DNA from: Pseudomonas taeanensis MS-3
Lineage (GTDB): Bacteria > Pseudomonadota > Gammaproteobacteria > Pseudomonadales > Pseudomonadaceae
Assembly (NCBI RefSeq): GCF_000498575.2
Contig: NZ_AWSQ01000004.1
Location: 263,527 to 327,526 of the forward strand
Direction: 5' to 3'
DNA length: 64,000 bases
In this document: positions 26,901-35,137 of the stretch, in pieces
Numbering within the stretch: the stretch's first letter is position 1
Layout: every line of letters begins with the position of its first letter
The notes under the pieces: generated by a model
The model's database searches: none
Seen by the model: the letters and a program-made list of their open reading frames with translations, nothing else
What the model was told of the DNA's origin: nothing
Made by a program: the position numbers and the translations under genes

Positions 26901-27547
26901 CGGTGGGCATCGGCGGCGCCTACATGTGCGTGTACGGCATGGAAGGCCCGGGCGGCTACCAGTTCGTCGGCCGCACCCTGCAGATGTGGAACCGCTACCG
27001 CGAAGTGGCCGCCTTCGACGGCAAACCCTGGCTGCTGCGCTTCTTCGATCAGATCCGCTTCTACCCGGTGAGCGCCGAGGAACTGCTGCGCATCCGCCGC
27101 GATTTCCCCCTCGGTCGCTACGACTTGCGCATCGAGCACAGCGAACTGCACCTGGCCGACTACCAGGACTTCCTCGCTGCAGAGGCCGAGGGCATCGCCG
27201 CCTTCCGCCACCAGCAACGCGGCGCCTTCGCCGCCGAACGGCAGCGCTGGATCGACTCTGGCCAGGCGCACTTCGACAGCGAGGAGGTGGCAGTCGAGAT
27301 TGGCCAGGACGTTGCCCTCGGTACCGGCCAGCACGGCATCGACAGCCATATCGCCGGCAACCTCTGGCAGGTGCAAGTGGCGGTCGGCGACCGAGTCAAA
27401 GCCGGCGAGACGCTGGTGATTCTCGAGTCGATGAAGATGGAGATCCCGCTCACCGCGCCGCGTGACGGCCTGGTTCGGGAAGTCCGCGTGCAGCCAGGCT
27501 CGCCGGTGCGCGCCGGCCAGTGCGTGGTGGTGCTCGAAGAAGCCTGA
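23906..27547 (+). CDS. Urea carboxylase / guanidine carboxylase (biotin-dependent)
   Basis: The 1213-residue multidomain enzyme has a biotin carboxylase part (residues 1-450; GGGGIGMRVCHS ATP-grasp loop, EVNTRLQVEHGVTE), an allophanate hydrolase subunit 2/KipA-like part (about 455-765; GTQTTVQDYPGRLGYWAVG), a subunit 1/KipI-like part (about 800-1020) and a C-terminal biotinyl domain with Lys1177 in ESMKMEI. It carboxylates urea or, in riboswitch-linked operons, guanidine to carboxyguanidine. An REP element is inserted in frame in the linker between the two carboxyltransferase halves (residues about 771-792). It is followed by allophanate hydrolase, and upstream are UCA1/2 and the ABC importer. 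The start has GAGGGAAACA upstream. Confidence 0.93.
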   Translation: MFDTLLIANRGAIACRILRTLHELRVGSVAVYAEADAASLHIQQADQAHSLGEGPAANTYLVVEKILAIAKASGATAIHPGYGFLSENAAFAEACEAAGIAFVGPTPEQLRVFGLKHTARALAKQHGVPMLEGTELLESLEAALSAGETIGYPVMLKSTAGGGGIGMRVCHSAEELSEAFDAVKRLGQNNFSDAGVFIEKYIQRARHLEVQVFGDGRGEVLALGVRDCSVQRRNQKVLEETPAPNLPAGMAEQLCAAAITLAKAVDYRSAGTVEFVYDSAAERFYFLEVNTRLQVEHGVTEQVWGVDLVRWMIELAAGDLAPLSELGKGLTPNGHAIQARLYAEDPGRDFQPSPGLLTAVEFPQADGQALRIDTWVEAGCEIPPYFDPMLAKLIAWAPSRDQASLALDQALADTLLYGVESNRDYLRQILLDAPFASGSPWTRCLEGLVYRANTFEVLAAGTQTTVQDYPGRLGYWAVGVPPSGPMDDRALRLGNRLLGNEQGAAALEITMSGPNLRFNTDALVAVTGAVIPLLLDGEPRPMNTALLIKAGSSLSLGSIAGSGARSYLCLRGGLQVPDYLGSKSTFTLGQFGGHGGRALRAGDVLHLLPLAEAHAGAQLPTELCEPLPAVREIRVIYGPHGAPEYFTEGYIDTFFATAWEVHFNSSRTGVRLIGPKPEWVRDSGGEAGLHPSNIHDNPYAIGAVDFTGDMPVILGPDGPSLGGFVCPVSIIEADLWQLGQLKAGDKVRFAPVDIATARTLAKAKNLECANLCRSQLAGDPAVSLIASKLAPTQANGLPSPIVLDIGQGDCRLVARLSGDTHLLLEIGEPELDLVLRFRGHALMQALEAKSLDGVIDLTPGIRSLQLHYLPETLALNDLLGIVAGEWDAVCAAQDLKVPSRIVHLPLSWDDPACQLAIDKYMTTVRKDAPWCPSNLEFIRRINDLPNLDEVYRTVFEASYLVMGLGDVYLGAPVATPLDPRHRLVTTKYNPARTWTAENSVGIGGAYMCVYGMEGPGGYQFVGRTLQMWNRYREVAAFDGKPWLLRFFDQIRFYPVSAEELLRIRRDFPLGRYDLRIEHSELHLADYQDFLAAEAEGIAAFRHQQRGAFAAERQRWIDSGQAHFDSEEVAVEIGQDVALGTGQHGIDSHIAGNLWQVQVAVGDRVKAGETLVILESMKMEIPLTAPRDGLVREVRVQPGSPVRAGQCVVVLEEA
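26219..26281. repeat. REP element inserted in frame in the carboxylase coding sequence
   Basis: GTAGGAGCCAGCTTGCTGGC ... GAGCAAGCTCGCGCCTAC is a full GTAGGAGCC-type REP within the gene. It is translated as CRSQLAGDPAVSLIASKLAPT without a stop or frameshift, between ECANL and QANGLPSPIVLD. It interrupts the carboxyltransferase linker. Confidence 0.9.
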
Positions 27548-27601
27548 CAGAGAAGCCCTACCGGCCGCACGGCCGGCCCATTGACGATGCCTCAGCATCG
27601 C

Positions 27602-27631
27602 TGGTGGATGGATACAACGCCATCCACCCTA
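27602..27631. repeat. Short inverted repeat (GGTGGATGG type)
   Basis: GGTGGATGG and CCATCCACC are inverted around ATACAACG in the 99-base gap before the allophanate hydrolase gene. A similar GGGTGGATGA/TCATCCACCC pair is at 42232-42259. Confidence 0.65.
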
Positions 27632-27646
27632 CAGAGGACGCGACCT

Positions 27647-29452
27647 ATGCAGCACGAATTCGACCTGCGCCTGAGCGCCTTGCAAGCCGCCTACAGCGAT
27701 GGCAGCCTGACCCCGCGCCAGCTGATCCTCGCCCTGCGCGAGAAGGCCATGGCGCTCAACCCCGAGTTCAACCTATTCATCCACCTGCTCAGCGAAGCCG
27801 AGCTGGAGCCCTACCTGGCCGCGCTGGACGGCAGGACCGCGGCCGAGCTGCCGCTGTACGGCGTGCCCTTCGCCATCAAGGACAACATCGACCTGGCCGG
27901 CGTGCCCACCACCGCTGCCTGCCCGGCCTTCGCCTATCTGCCCGAACAGAGTGCCACCCTGGTCGCACAACTGATCGCCCTCGGCGCGGTGCCCCTGGGC
28001 AAGACCAACCTCGACCAGTTCGCCACCGGCCTCAACGGCACCCGCTCGCCCTACGGCGCATGCCGCAACAGCCTGCACCCGGATTATCCATCCGGCGGTT
28101 CCAGCGCTGGATCGGCGCTGGCCGTGGCCCTCGGCGTGGCCAGCTTCGCCCTCGGCACCGACACCGCAGGCAGCGGCCGAGTACCGGCGGCGCTGAACAA
28201 CCTGGTCGGCCTCAAGCCGACCAAGGGCCTGCTCTCCACCGCCGGCGTGGTACCGGCCTGCCGCACCCTGGACTGCGTCAGCTACTTCAGTGCCAGCGCC
28301 CGCGAGGCCAGCCAGTTGCTGGCGCTGACCGCCACGCTGGATGCGCGCGATGCCTACAGTCGGGGCAACCCGCTGTGGAATGACACCAGCGCCTTCGGTG
28401 TTCCGCGCCCAGGCTGGCGCTTCGGCGTGCCCAAGCAACTGGAGTTCCTCGGCTGCCCGGAAAGCCCCGCGCTATTCGCCAGCACCATCGAGCACCTCAA
28501 GGCACTCGGCGGCGAAGCCATCGAAATCGACTTCACGCCCTTCCTGGAAGCCGCCCGCTTGCTCTATGCAGGTCCCTGGGTGGCCGAACGCTACAGCGTC
28601 GCCGGCGAGCTGATCGAGGCCCAGCCCGACGCGGTACTGCCGGTGATCCGCGCCGTGCTGGAACAGGCGCCGGGTACCAGCGCAGTGGACGCCTTCCGTG
28701 CGCAGTACCGCCTGCAGGCGCTCAAGGCCGAGTGCGAGCGGATCATGACCGAGCTCGGCTGCGTGCTGACTCCGGCCTACCCGCGCCCGGTGACCCTGGC
28801 CGAACTGCAGGCCGAACCGGTCGCCCGCAACTCCGACCTGGGCTACTACACCAATTTCATGAACATGCTCGACTACGCCGCCGTCGCAGTGCCGGCCGGA
28901 TTCATGGCGGGCGGCCTGCCCTGGGGCGTGACCCTGTTCGGCCGTGCCTTCACCGACCAGTACCTGCTCAGCCTGGCCGACGCCCTGCAGCGCCACAGCG
29001 ACCTGCCGCTGGCCGGCGAGCGCGCCTTGCAGCTGCCGGCCCCAGCCAACCTGGCGGGCAACGACCGCGCCCGCCTGGTGGTCTGTGGCGCACACCTCGA
29101 CGGCCTGGTGCTGAACTGGCAACTGAAGCAACGCGGTGGTCGACTGATCGAAGCCACCCACAGCTCGCCCGATTATCAGCTCTATGCCTTGGCCGGCGGC
29201 CCACCATTGCGCCCGGGTATGCTGCGGGTCACCCAAGGCGGTCGGGCTATCGCGGTCGAAGTCTGGGAACTGCCCAGTAGCGAGCTCGGTTCATTCCTCA
29301 CCGGCATCCCCGCACCCCTCGGTCTGGGTAAAGTGCAACTGGCCGACGGCCGCTGGGAAACCGGTTTCATCTGCGAGCCCTGCGGCATCGAAGGCGCGGT
29401 AAACATCAGCCACTTTGGCGGATGGCGCGCCTTCCTCAGCAGCCTCAGCTGA
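27647..29452 (+). CDS. atzF: Allophanate hydrolase
   Basis: The 601-residue enzyme consists of an N-terminal amidase domain and a C-terminal allophanate hydrolase extension (about 470-601). The amidase-signature Ser-cisSer-Lys triad is seen in GVPFAIKDNIDL (Lys), YPSGGSSAGSALAVALG and DTAGSGRVPAALNN. It hydrolyses allophanate to ammonia and CO2, the last step of the pathway. The start at 27647 has GAGGA ten bases upstream; a frame from 27581 passes through the repeat. It ends the operon and is followed by a GC-rich hairpin. Confidence 0.92.
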   Translation: MQHEFDLRLSALQAAYSDGSLTPRQLILALREKAMALNPEFNLFIHLLSEAELEPYLAALDGRTAAELPLYGVPFAIKDNIDLAGVPTTAACPAFAYLPEQSATLVAQLIALGAVPLGKTNLDQFATGLNGTRSPYGACRNSLHPDYPSGGSSAGSALAVALGVASFALGTDTAGSGRVPAALNNLVGLKPTKGLLSTAGVVPACRTLDCVSYFSASAREASQLLALTATLDARDAYSRGNPLWNDTSAFGVPRPGWRFGVPKQLEFLGCPESPALFASTIEHLKALGGEAIEIDFTPFLEAARLLYAGPWVAERYSVAGELIEAQPDAVLPVIRAVLEQAPGTSAVDAFRAQYRLQALKAECERIMTELGCVLTPAYPRPVTLAELQAEPVARNSDLGYYTNFMNMLDYAAVAVPAGFMAGGLPWGVTLFGRAFTDQYLLSLADALQRHSDLPLAGERALQLPAPANLAGNDRARLVVCGAHLDGLVLNWQLKQRGGRLIEATHSSPDYQLYALAGGPPLRPGMLRVTQGGRAIAVEVWELPSSELGSFLTGIPAPLGLGKVQLADGRWETGFICEPCGIEGAVNISHFGGWRAFLSSLS

Positions 29453-29456
29453 TTGC

Positions 29457-29487
29457 CGCGCGGGCCTGGCTGACACCGGCCCGCGCG
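29457..29487 (+). terminator. GC-rich hairpin after allophanate hydrolase gene
   Basis: Perfect arms CGCGCGGGCC and GGCCCGCGCG surround an 11-base loop just after the stop codon. No T-run follows, so termination may be weak. The rest of the 240-base gap to the next gene shows nothing else. Confidence 0.55.
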
Positions 29488-29692
29488 ACTCAACCGCTAG
29501 AAGCCACTCGGTGCCACACCGGTTCGAGATTGTCGCTCGACTTGCAGCCGCAGCAGATCGGCGACGATTCCGGGCGGTTGGTCCGGCAACCATCCACGCC
29601 GCATCGCGCAGCCGGCCTAGCTCTGGATAGCCGTTCTGGCATCCCAGACCTGGCCGGGCTAGGATAGCAGCCACTATTCCCAGGCTTTACCC

Positions 29693-31165
29693 ATGCAGCA
29701 GACCCCGCCCATCCATCGCCAGCGCTACCTGCTGCTGTTCCTCCTGCTGCTGCTCGGCAGCGGTTTTCTCGCCACTTCATTGGCCAGTTACTACGCCGCG
29801 CTCGAGACGGTGCGCGACAACATCGTCAACACCGAACTGCCGCTGACCTCGGATAACGTCTACTCGGAAATCCAGAAGGATCTGGTCCGTCCCGTGCTGA
29901 TTGGCTCGATGATGGCGCGCGACACCTTCGTCCGTGACTGGGTGATGGCCGGCGAGCAGGACACCGCGCAAATGACCCGCTACCTCAGCGAGGTGCAGGA
30001 ACATTACGGCGCAGTCACCAGCTTCTTCGTCTCGGAAAACACCCACACCTACTACCAGGCCAAAGGTGTGCTGAAACAGGTCAAACTCAACGAGCCACGG
30101 GACGACTGGTACTTTCGCGTACGCGATATGCAGGCGCCCTACGAGATCAATGTCGACGTCGACCTGGCCAACCAGGATCGCCTGACGTTCTTTATCAATC
30201 ACCGGGTGTTCGACTACCAGCAGCGCTTTATCGGCGCCACCGGCGTGGGCCTCACCGTGGATGCGGTGGTGCAACTGATCGACGCCTACCAGCAGCGCTA
30301 CGGTCGCAGCGTGTATTTCGTCGACGCCAGCGGACGTATCGCCCTCACGGGGGCCAATGGCGGCCCAGAGGGCGCGAAAACCGGCCAGATGCTCAGCGAA
30401 GTGCCGGGCCTGGCAGAATTGCAGACGAAACTGCCACAACCGCAGAGCGGCAATTTCGAGTACCAGGCACAGGGCCGCGCACACTTCCTCAACGTGCGTT
30501 TCATTCCCGAATTGAACTGGTATTTGTTCGTCGACAAACAGGAAAACGGCGTCCTGGCCGGCATCCGTCACTCACTCTATGTGAACCTGCTGATCTGCCT
30601 GCTGGTCATCGGCGTGGTGCTCGGCCTGGTGAGCATCGCCCTGCGCCGCTATCAAGCGCGTATCGCCACCCTGGCCACCACCGACTCGCTCACCGGTTTG
30701 CCCAATCGCCGCGGCTTCGATCTGCTGGTCAATCAGGCCATTCAGGAGTCGCGCCGTGAGCAGAGTCCACTGTGCGCGCTACTGCTCGACCTGGATAACT
30801 TCAAACAGCTCAACGACAGTCAGGGTCACCTCGCTGGAGACGAAGTGCTGCGTGGCTTCGCCCAGCAGCTACAGAACAACCTGCGCCAGTCCGACATCAT
30901 CTGTCGCTGGGGCGGCGAGGAATTTATCCTGCTGCTCAAGAACACTACCCCGCAACAAGCGCACCAGCTGGGTGAGAAGATTCGCCAGCAAACCGAGCAG
31001 ACTCCCTTCCTCTTCAACGGCACCGCCCTGCAGGTCACCGTTAGCATCGGTCTGAGCGAGCTGCGCTCGGGCGATGCGCTCGACCACTTGCTCGCCCGTG
31101 CCGACCAGGCGCTCTATCGAGCCAAGCAAGCCGGGCGCAACCGCCTCTGCGAGGACGCCACATGA
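29693..31165 (+). CDS. Membrane diguanylate cyclase with dCache-like sensor
   Basis: The 490-residue protein has an N-terminal membrane helix (LLLFLLLLLGSGFLATSLA), a periplasmic sensor of about 260 residues with YFRVRDMQAPYEINVDVD and GATGVGLTVDAVVQLIDAY typical of dCache domains, a second helix (LLICLLVIGVVLGLVSIAL, about 297-316) and a C-terminal GGDEF domain. The active motif is GGEEF (RWGGEEFILLLKN) with DSLTGLPNRRGFD upstream, so it should make c-di-GMP. No inhibitory RxxD is evident immediately before the motif. Its stop overlaps the next gene (ATGA). Confidence 0.9.
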   Translation: MQQTPPIHRQRYLLLFLLLLLGSGFLATSLASYYAALETVRDNIVNTELPLTSDNVYSEIQKDLVRPVLIGSMMARDTFVRDWVMAGEQDTAQMTRYLSEVQEHYGAVTSFFVSENTHTYYQAKGVLKQVKLNEPRDDWYFRVRDMQAPYEINVDVDLANQDRLTFFINHRVFDYQQRFIGATGVGLTVDAVVQLIDAYQQRYGRSVYFVDASGRIALTGANGGPEGAKTGQMLSEVPGLAELQTKLPQPQSGNFEYQAQGRAHFLNVRFIPELNWYLFVDKQENGVLAGIRHSLYVNLLICLLVIGVVLGLVSIALRRYQARIATLATTDSLTGLPNRRGFDLLVNQAIQESRREQSPLCALLLDLDNFKQLNDSQGHLAGDEVLRGFAQQLQNNLRQSDIICRWGGEEFILLLKNTTPQQAHQLGEKIRQQTEQTPFLFNGTALQVTVSIGLSELRSGDALDHLLARADQALYRAKQAGRNRLCEDAT

Positions 31166-31380
31166 GTGCTCAGGCCCTCACCTGCCCACGCTGTGGCCAA
31201 CCCAACCAATGCGCCCAGGCCAACGCGCAAACGCCCGTGGCGCACTGCTGGTGTTTCGCTGCCCGCATCGAGCCCGGTGTGCTCGACAGCCTGCCGCCCG
31301 AGCTGCGCAATCGCGCCTGCCTGTGCCCGAATTGCGCGCAAGCACTACCGCCGGCTGAGACTGAACCCACAGCCCGATAG
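31162..31380 (+). CDS. Cysteine-rich CWC family protein
   Basis: This 72-residue protein overlaps the diguanylate cyclase stop by four bases. It has seven or more cysteines arranged CPRCGQPNQC, HCWCF and CLCPNC, the pattern of the small CWC proteins. It probably binds metal; the function is unknown. It is next to a pseudouridine synthase gene, a neighbour often found with CWC proteins in Pseudomonas. The gap to that gene is three bases, so the three genes form one operon. Confidence 0.8.
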   Translation: MSAQALTCPRCGQPNQCAQANAQTPVAHCWCFAARIEPGVLDSLPPELRNRACLCPNCAQALPPAETEPTAR

Positions 31381-31383
31381 CCC

Positions 31384-32076
31384 ATGCGCCTCGACCGTTT
31401 CCTCAGCAACCTGCCCCGCTTCAACCGTCAGGAAGTACGCCAACTGTTGGCCAGCGGACGCATCCGCCTGGACGGCCAGACCTGCTGCGACAGGCACAGC
31501 GAGGTCAGCGTGTTCAGCCGGGTCGAGCTGGATGATGAGCTGCTGCAAACCGGCAAAGCCGCGCGCTACTTCATGCTGCATAAGCCAATCGGCGTGGTCA
31601 GCGCCACCGAGCATCCCGAACACCGCACCGTGCTCGACCTGCTCGCCGAGCCGGACAAACACGAGCTGCACCTGGCCGGTCGTCTCGACCTCAACACCAG
31701 CGGTCTGCTGCTGATCACCAACGACGGCCAGTGGTCACGCCGGGCGACCTCGCCGCAACACAAGCAGCCCAAGGTATACCTGGTCGAGACCGAAGAGCCG
31801 ATTGACCCCGCCTGTATCGCCACTTTCGCCCAAGGCCTTTACTTTCGCTTTGAGGACCTGATCACCCAGCCCGCCGAACTTGAAATTCTAGCGCCGCGCC
31901 GTGCCCGGTTGACCCTGTGCGAAGGCCGCTACCATCAGGTCAAGCGCATGTTCGGCCACTTCCAGAACAAGGTCGTCGGCCTACATCGCATCAGCATGGG
32001 CGCAATCGTCCTCGACGAACGACTCGCCCCCAGTCAGTACCGCGCGCTGACAGCGGCCGAGATCGCCTGTTTCTGA
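31384..32076 (+). CDS. rsuA: RsuA-family 16S rRNA pseudouridine synthase
   Basis: The 230-residue enzyme has an N-terminal S4 domain (MRLDRFLSNLPRFNRQEVRQ) and the catalytic Asp motif AGRLDLNTSGLLLITNDG. The family blocks LHKPIGVVSA and CEGRYHQVKRMFGHFQNKVV are clear. It would modify uridine to pseudouridine in small-subunit rRNA, position 516 in E. coli; pseudomonads often have a second RsuA-like paralogue, so the site is not certain. It shares an operon with the CWC protein and diguanylate cyclase. Confidence 0.85.
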   Translation: MRLDRFLSNLPRFNRQEVRQLLASGRIRLDGQTCCDRHSEVSVFSRVELDDELLQTGKAARYFMLHKPIGVVSATEHPEHRTVLDLLAEPDKHELHLAGRLDLNTSGLLLITNDGQWSRRATSPQHKQPKVYLVETEEPIDPACIATFAQGLYFRFEDLITQPAELEILAPRRARLTLCEGRYHQVKRMFGHFQNKVVGLHRISMGAIVLDERLAPSQYRALTAAEIACF

Positions 32077-32487
32077 GGCAACTGACGACCAGTTCGGCCC
32101 AAGTCACAATCATTAGCTCACTACCCGATAAACGGTAGGCCACTAATGAAATTAGCGCTTGCCACGACTGGGGCCCACTGCTTAAATCGAGCCATAAGGT
32201 CTTGATGTGACCGTCGAGTCACAGAAGCCATCTAAGCGTTCTTTCGGTTGCTTGCGCGCTGCGCGAAATGGGTTCCTGCCTGGTTACAAGACGCCCTCCA
32301 ACACCTTGAAAAAGGTTGGAGAGGATGCTCTATTTCGGCCCTAACCGATTGAAAATAAATAACTTATAAAAATCCCCAGCCTGACATTCGTTTGTCATGT
32401 CCAGGCGCTTTCCTACTGTCCTACCTTGCTTGCCCGGCGAACGGCTGCCCCGTTCGCCAAGCCTAACTTGCGCCAGGAGGAAACAAC
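32077..32487. other. Long leader region upstream of phaG
   Basis: 411 bases with no gene. There is a CCAACACC-N8-GGTTGG hairpin-like repeat (about 32298-32320) and an AT-rich stretch, AATAAATAACTTATAAAAATCC (around 32352-32373), the most AT-rich part of the area and a plausible promoter region. RBS before phaG: AGGAGGAAAC. Confidence 0.5.
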
Positions 32488-33372
32488 ATGAAGCCAGCTA
32501 TCGCTGTCGTCGATGTTCACGGGACTTACAAGGTTCACACGGAGTTTTACGCAAGCCCTGCAGCGCGCAAGACCATCATCCTGGTCAATGGCTCGCTGTC
32601 CACCACCGCCGCCTTCGCGCAAACGGTCAAGTACCTGCAGACGCAATTCAACGTGGTGCTCTACGATCAGCCCTACGCCGGCCAGTCCAAGCCGCACAAC
32701 AGCAACGCTCACTCGATCAGCAAGGAAGACGAGGCCTTCATCCTCCTCGACCTGATCGAGCACTTTCGCGTCGACTACCTGCAGTCCTTCTCCTGGGGTG
32801 GTGTCGCCGCCCTGCTGGCCCTGGCCCAACGCCCGGCACGCATCGAAAAAGCGGTGATCACCTCCTTCTCGCCGCTGCTCAACGAGCCGATGCTCGACTA
32901 CCTGGAAAAAGGCCTGAGCTACCTGCACGCAGCGGACGGCAGCAATCTCGGCCACTTGGTCAACAACACCATCGGCAAACACCTGCCGTCGCTGTTCAAG
33001 CGCTTCAACCATCGCCACATCGCCAGCCTGGACGCACACGAATACCGGCAGATGTTCTCCCACGTAGATCAGGTGGTGCACATGGAAAATCACTGCCAGA
33101 TGGAGTGCCTGGCCGGCATCAAGATTCCGCTGCTGTTCGTCAATGGCGAGCACGATGAATACGCCGCGCCCGAGGACGTGCGCGTGCTCACCCAACACCT
33201 CAGTGATTGCCACTTCGCCACCATCGACAATGCCGGACACTTCCTCGACATGGAACACAAGGCCGCTTGGCTGCAAAGCCGGGATGTATTGCTGGGCTTT
33301 CTGCAAAGCACGCCGCAACGCAGCACAACCTTCCGCCCGCAAGTCGAACTGCAGCACGCGATGGCCGTATGA
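32488..33372 (+). CDS. phaG: PhaG-type 3-hydroxyacyl-ACP:CoA transacylase/thioesterase (alpha/beta hydrolase)
   Basis: The 294-residue alpha/beta hydrolase of the PhaG/RhlA family has ILVNGSLSTTAAFAQTVKYL, FNVVLYDQPYAGQSKPHN, the elbow QSFSWGGVAALLAL (Ser102), IGKHLPSLFKRFNHRH and the terminal DNAGHFLDMEHK. These agree closely with PhaG of P. putida, which links fatty acid synthesis to medium-chain polyhydroxyalkanoate by releasing 3-hydroxyacids from ACP. RhlA, its relative in rhamnolipid synthesis, is a weaker fit; no rhlB neighbour exists. A strong RBS (AGGAGG) and a following terminator mark a monocistronic gene. Confidence 0.87.
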   Translation: MKPAIAVVDVHGTYKVHTEFYASPAARKTIILVNGSLSTTAAFAQTVKYLQTQFNVVLYDQPYAGQSKPHNSNAHSISKEDEAFILLDLIEHFRVDYLQSFSWGGVAALLALAQRPARIEKAVITSFSPLLNEPMLDYLEKGLSYLHAADGSNLGHLVNNTIGKHLPSLFKRFNHRHIASLDAHEYRQMFSHVDQVVHMENHCQMECLAGIKIPLLFVNGEHDEYAAPEDVRVLTQHLSDCHFATIDNAGHFLDMEHKAAWLQSRDVLLGFLQSTPQRSTTFRPQVELQHAMAV

Positions 33373-33394
33373 AACATGCCATTCTGCTGCTCTA

Positions 33395-33437
33395 GCACCG
33401 AGTCGCAACAAGATTGCGCTCGGTGCGGGCTTCTTTT
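33395..33437 (+). terminator. Rho-independent terminator after phaG
   Basis: Arms GCACCGAG (33395-33402) and CTCGGTGC (33419-33426) are followed by GGGCTTCTTTTA. It precedes the tRNA gene. Confidence 0.85.
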
Positions 33438-33472
33438 AGCGCGCGACTTCTGGTACAAAGGCATCCGCAAAA

Positions 33473-33546
33473 GCGGGCGTCGTATAATGGCATTACTCCA
33501 GCTTCCCAAGCTGATAACGAGGGTTCGATTCCCTTCGCCCGCTCCA
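33473..33546 (+). tRNA. tRNA-Gly (anticodon CCC)
   Basis: A full cloverleaf is visible: acceptor GCGGGCG pairing CGCCCGC, anticodon arm CCAGC-TTCCCAA-GCTGA with CCC at the centre, T arm with TTCGATT, and an encoded CCA end. It decodes GGG. A terminator follows at 33562. In P. aeruginosa a tRNA-Gly near phaG-like and rsuA-like genes is the Pf-type filamentous phage attachment site; no integrase or phage gene is present here. Confidence 0.95.
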
Positions 33547-33561
33547 GATTGTTCAAGTTAA

Positions 33562-33588
33562 AGCCCTGTTTTCCGACAGGGCTTTTTC
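33562..33588 (+). terminator. Terminator after tRNA-Gly
   Basis: Arms AGCCCTGT (33562-33569) and ACAGGGCT (33576-33583) lead into a T-run (TTTTTC). Confidence 0.9.
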
Positions 33589-33852
33589 GTTTCCGGCTTT
33601 TGCCAATGTGAACACTGTGGAAATCAGTCAACGACCCTAATCGAATAGCCTCATTCCGAGGCTCAGGCTGGACAGCGATGACTTCAGCGAGGTAGCGGGA
33701 AGAACGCCGCGCCATCGACTGGTGGCTGGCATTGCGGAGTTTGGGCTCCCGCAGGCTTTGCTGGGCGAGCCGAGTGACCGGCGCTGACGCGTGATCACAA
33801 GGCAACTGGTATTTGAGCCTCGTCGAAAACCTTGTAGGTTGTGACTGAAGCG
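33589..33852. other. Intergenic stretch after tRNA-Gly
   Basis: About 260 bases with no start/RBS-supported gene. A minus-strand frame reads LRNASHQSMARRSSRYLAEV and similar but lacks conserved domain signal I can name. It could be a trace of an earlier insertion at the tRNA; I cannot support that further. Confidence 0.35.
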
Positions 33853-34167
33853 CTACTTGTCGAGGGCCGCCGCAACCTCGACTGCCTGAATATCGGCAAG
33901 CACCAGCGGCTGCAAGAGCACCTCTTCCATGGCGTGCGGTGGGGCTACCATCACGCCTGATAACTGGCTGATGATCTGCCACTGCTGATCGAGTTCGGTG
34001 TTGACCGCTGCCATACGCGTAATCATGCGTTTGCCGGCTGCCCGCACGACCTTGTCTTCGCTAGCGATCAGCTCGAACGACATCGCCGTTATCGAGGCGG
34101 TCAGATGGGTAAGGCTGCGCGCCGTCAAGCTCAACAACTCAGCCATTTGTTTTTCCCTGGCGTCCAT
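33853..34167 (-). CDS. Small hypothetical protein
   Basis: The 104-residue helical protein starts at the ATG 34167 with AAGGAG six bases upstream (the TTG at 34173 touches the RBS and is rejected). It begins MDAREKQMAELLSLTARSLTHL and ends QAVEVAAALDK, with no signal peptide or membrane span. The alternating hydrophobic pattern suggests a helical bundle or dimer, as in phasin-like or PHA-related small proteins, but the similarity is not specific and I do not assign a role. Confidence 0.7.
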   Translation of the reverse strand: MDAREKQMAELLSLTARSLTHLTASITAMSFELIASEDKVVRAAGKRMITRMAAVNTELDQQWQIISQLSGVMVAPPHAMEEVLLQPLVLADIQAVEVAAALDK

Positions 34168-34360
34168 TCCCAACTCCTTTGTTCAGTACTTCCAAGCACT
34201 GCATGGCCATTACGGCTCGCTAATTCCTCGCCCTGGTTCAATAGAGCGATTGCTGCCGGGAGAAGTGTGCCTGCTTTAAAAGACAAAGTGGAAGCGGCAC
34301 GTGTTAGCTCGGATCGATTTCCAGTGCCGCACCCTGCTGCCCCCCTGGCACAGCAATCGC

Positions 34361-35122
34361 TCAGCTCTTCAGGCGGTAGCCAGTCTTGAAGATCCAGCCG
34401 ACCGTGAGGATGCACAGCAGCAGAAAGCCGAAAATCATCCCCAGGCTGAGCACTACGTTGACGTCCGAGACGCCATAGAAGCTCCAGCGAAAGGCGCTGA
34501 TCAGGTACACCACCGGGTTGAACAGGGTCACGGTCTGCCACAGCGGCGGTAGCATACTGATCGAGTAGAAGCTGCCGCCGAGGAAGGTCAGCGGCGTGAC
34601 GATCAGCGCCGGCACCACCTGCAGCTTCTCCCAACCGTCGGCCCAGACGCCGATGATGAAGCCGAACAGGCTGAAGGTCACCGCCGTCAGCACCAGCAAG
34701 GCCAGCATCCACAGCGGATGGAGAATCTCGAAATCGACGAACAGGCGCGCGGTGACCAGGATCACCAATCCGAGGATGATCGACTTGGTCGCCGCCGCGC
34801 CGACGTAGCCGATAAGGATTTCCAGGTAGGACACCGGCGCCGACAGCACCTCGTAGATGGTCCCGGAGTACTTGGGCATATAGATGCCAAACGAGGCGTT
34901 GGAGATGCTCTCGGTGAGCAGCGCCAGCATAATCAGCCCCGGCACGATAAAGGCGCCGTAACTGACGCCATGCACCTCGGTCATGCTCGAACCGATGGCC
35001 GAGCCGAACACCACGAAATACAGCGAGGTGGAAATCACCGGGGTGGCGATGCTCTGCAGCAGGGTGCGCCAGGTGCGCGCCAGCTCGAACAGGTAGATTG
35101 CGCGGATCGCATAGAAATTCAT
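34361..35122 (-). CDS. ABC-2 type permease (YadH-like)
   Basis: The 253-residue integral membrane protein has about six helices. It contains [59 protein letters not shown] and [14 protein letters not shown], the ABC-2/YadH family hallmarks. It partners with the upstream ATPase whose C-terminal two-thirds is YadG-like. The 145-base gap to that ATPase holds copy C of the dispersed element; the RBS GGAG lies just outside it. Export of an unknown hydrophobic or polymer substrate is typical for the family. Confidence 0.87.
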   Translation of the reverse strand: MNFYAIRAIYLFELARTWRTLLQSIATPVISTSLYFVVFGSAIGSSMTEVHGVSYGAFIVPGLIMLALLTESISNASFGIYMPKYSGTIYEVLSAPVSYLEILIGYVGAAATKSIILGLVILVTARLFVDFEILHPLWMLALLVLTAVTFSLFGFIIGVWADGWEKLQVVPALIVTPLTFLGGSFYSISMLPPLWQTVTLFNPVVYLISAFRWSFYGVSDVNVVLSLGMIFGFLLLCILTVGWIFKTGYRLKS

Positions 35123-35137
35123 GACCGTGACTCCGAT

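Noticed and set aside
32488-33372. RhlA (rhamnolipid HAA synthase) as identity of the hydrolase
   Set aside because: Sequence blocks match PhaG more closely and no rhlB or rhl regulator is adjacent; PhaG preferred.
33589-33852. Possible integrase remnant after the tRNA
   Set aside because: The minus-strand peptide has no catalytic integrase motif that I can identify, so no feature of that kind is claimed.
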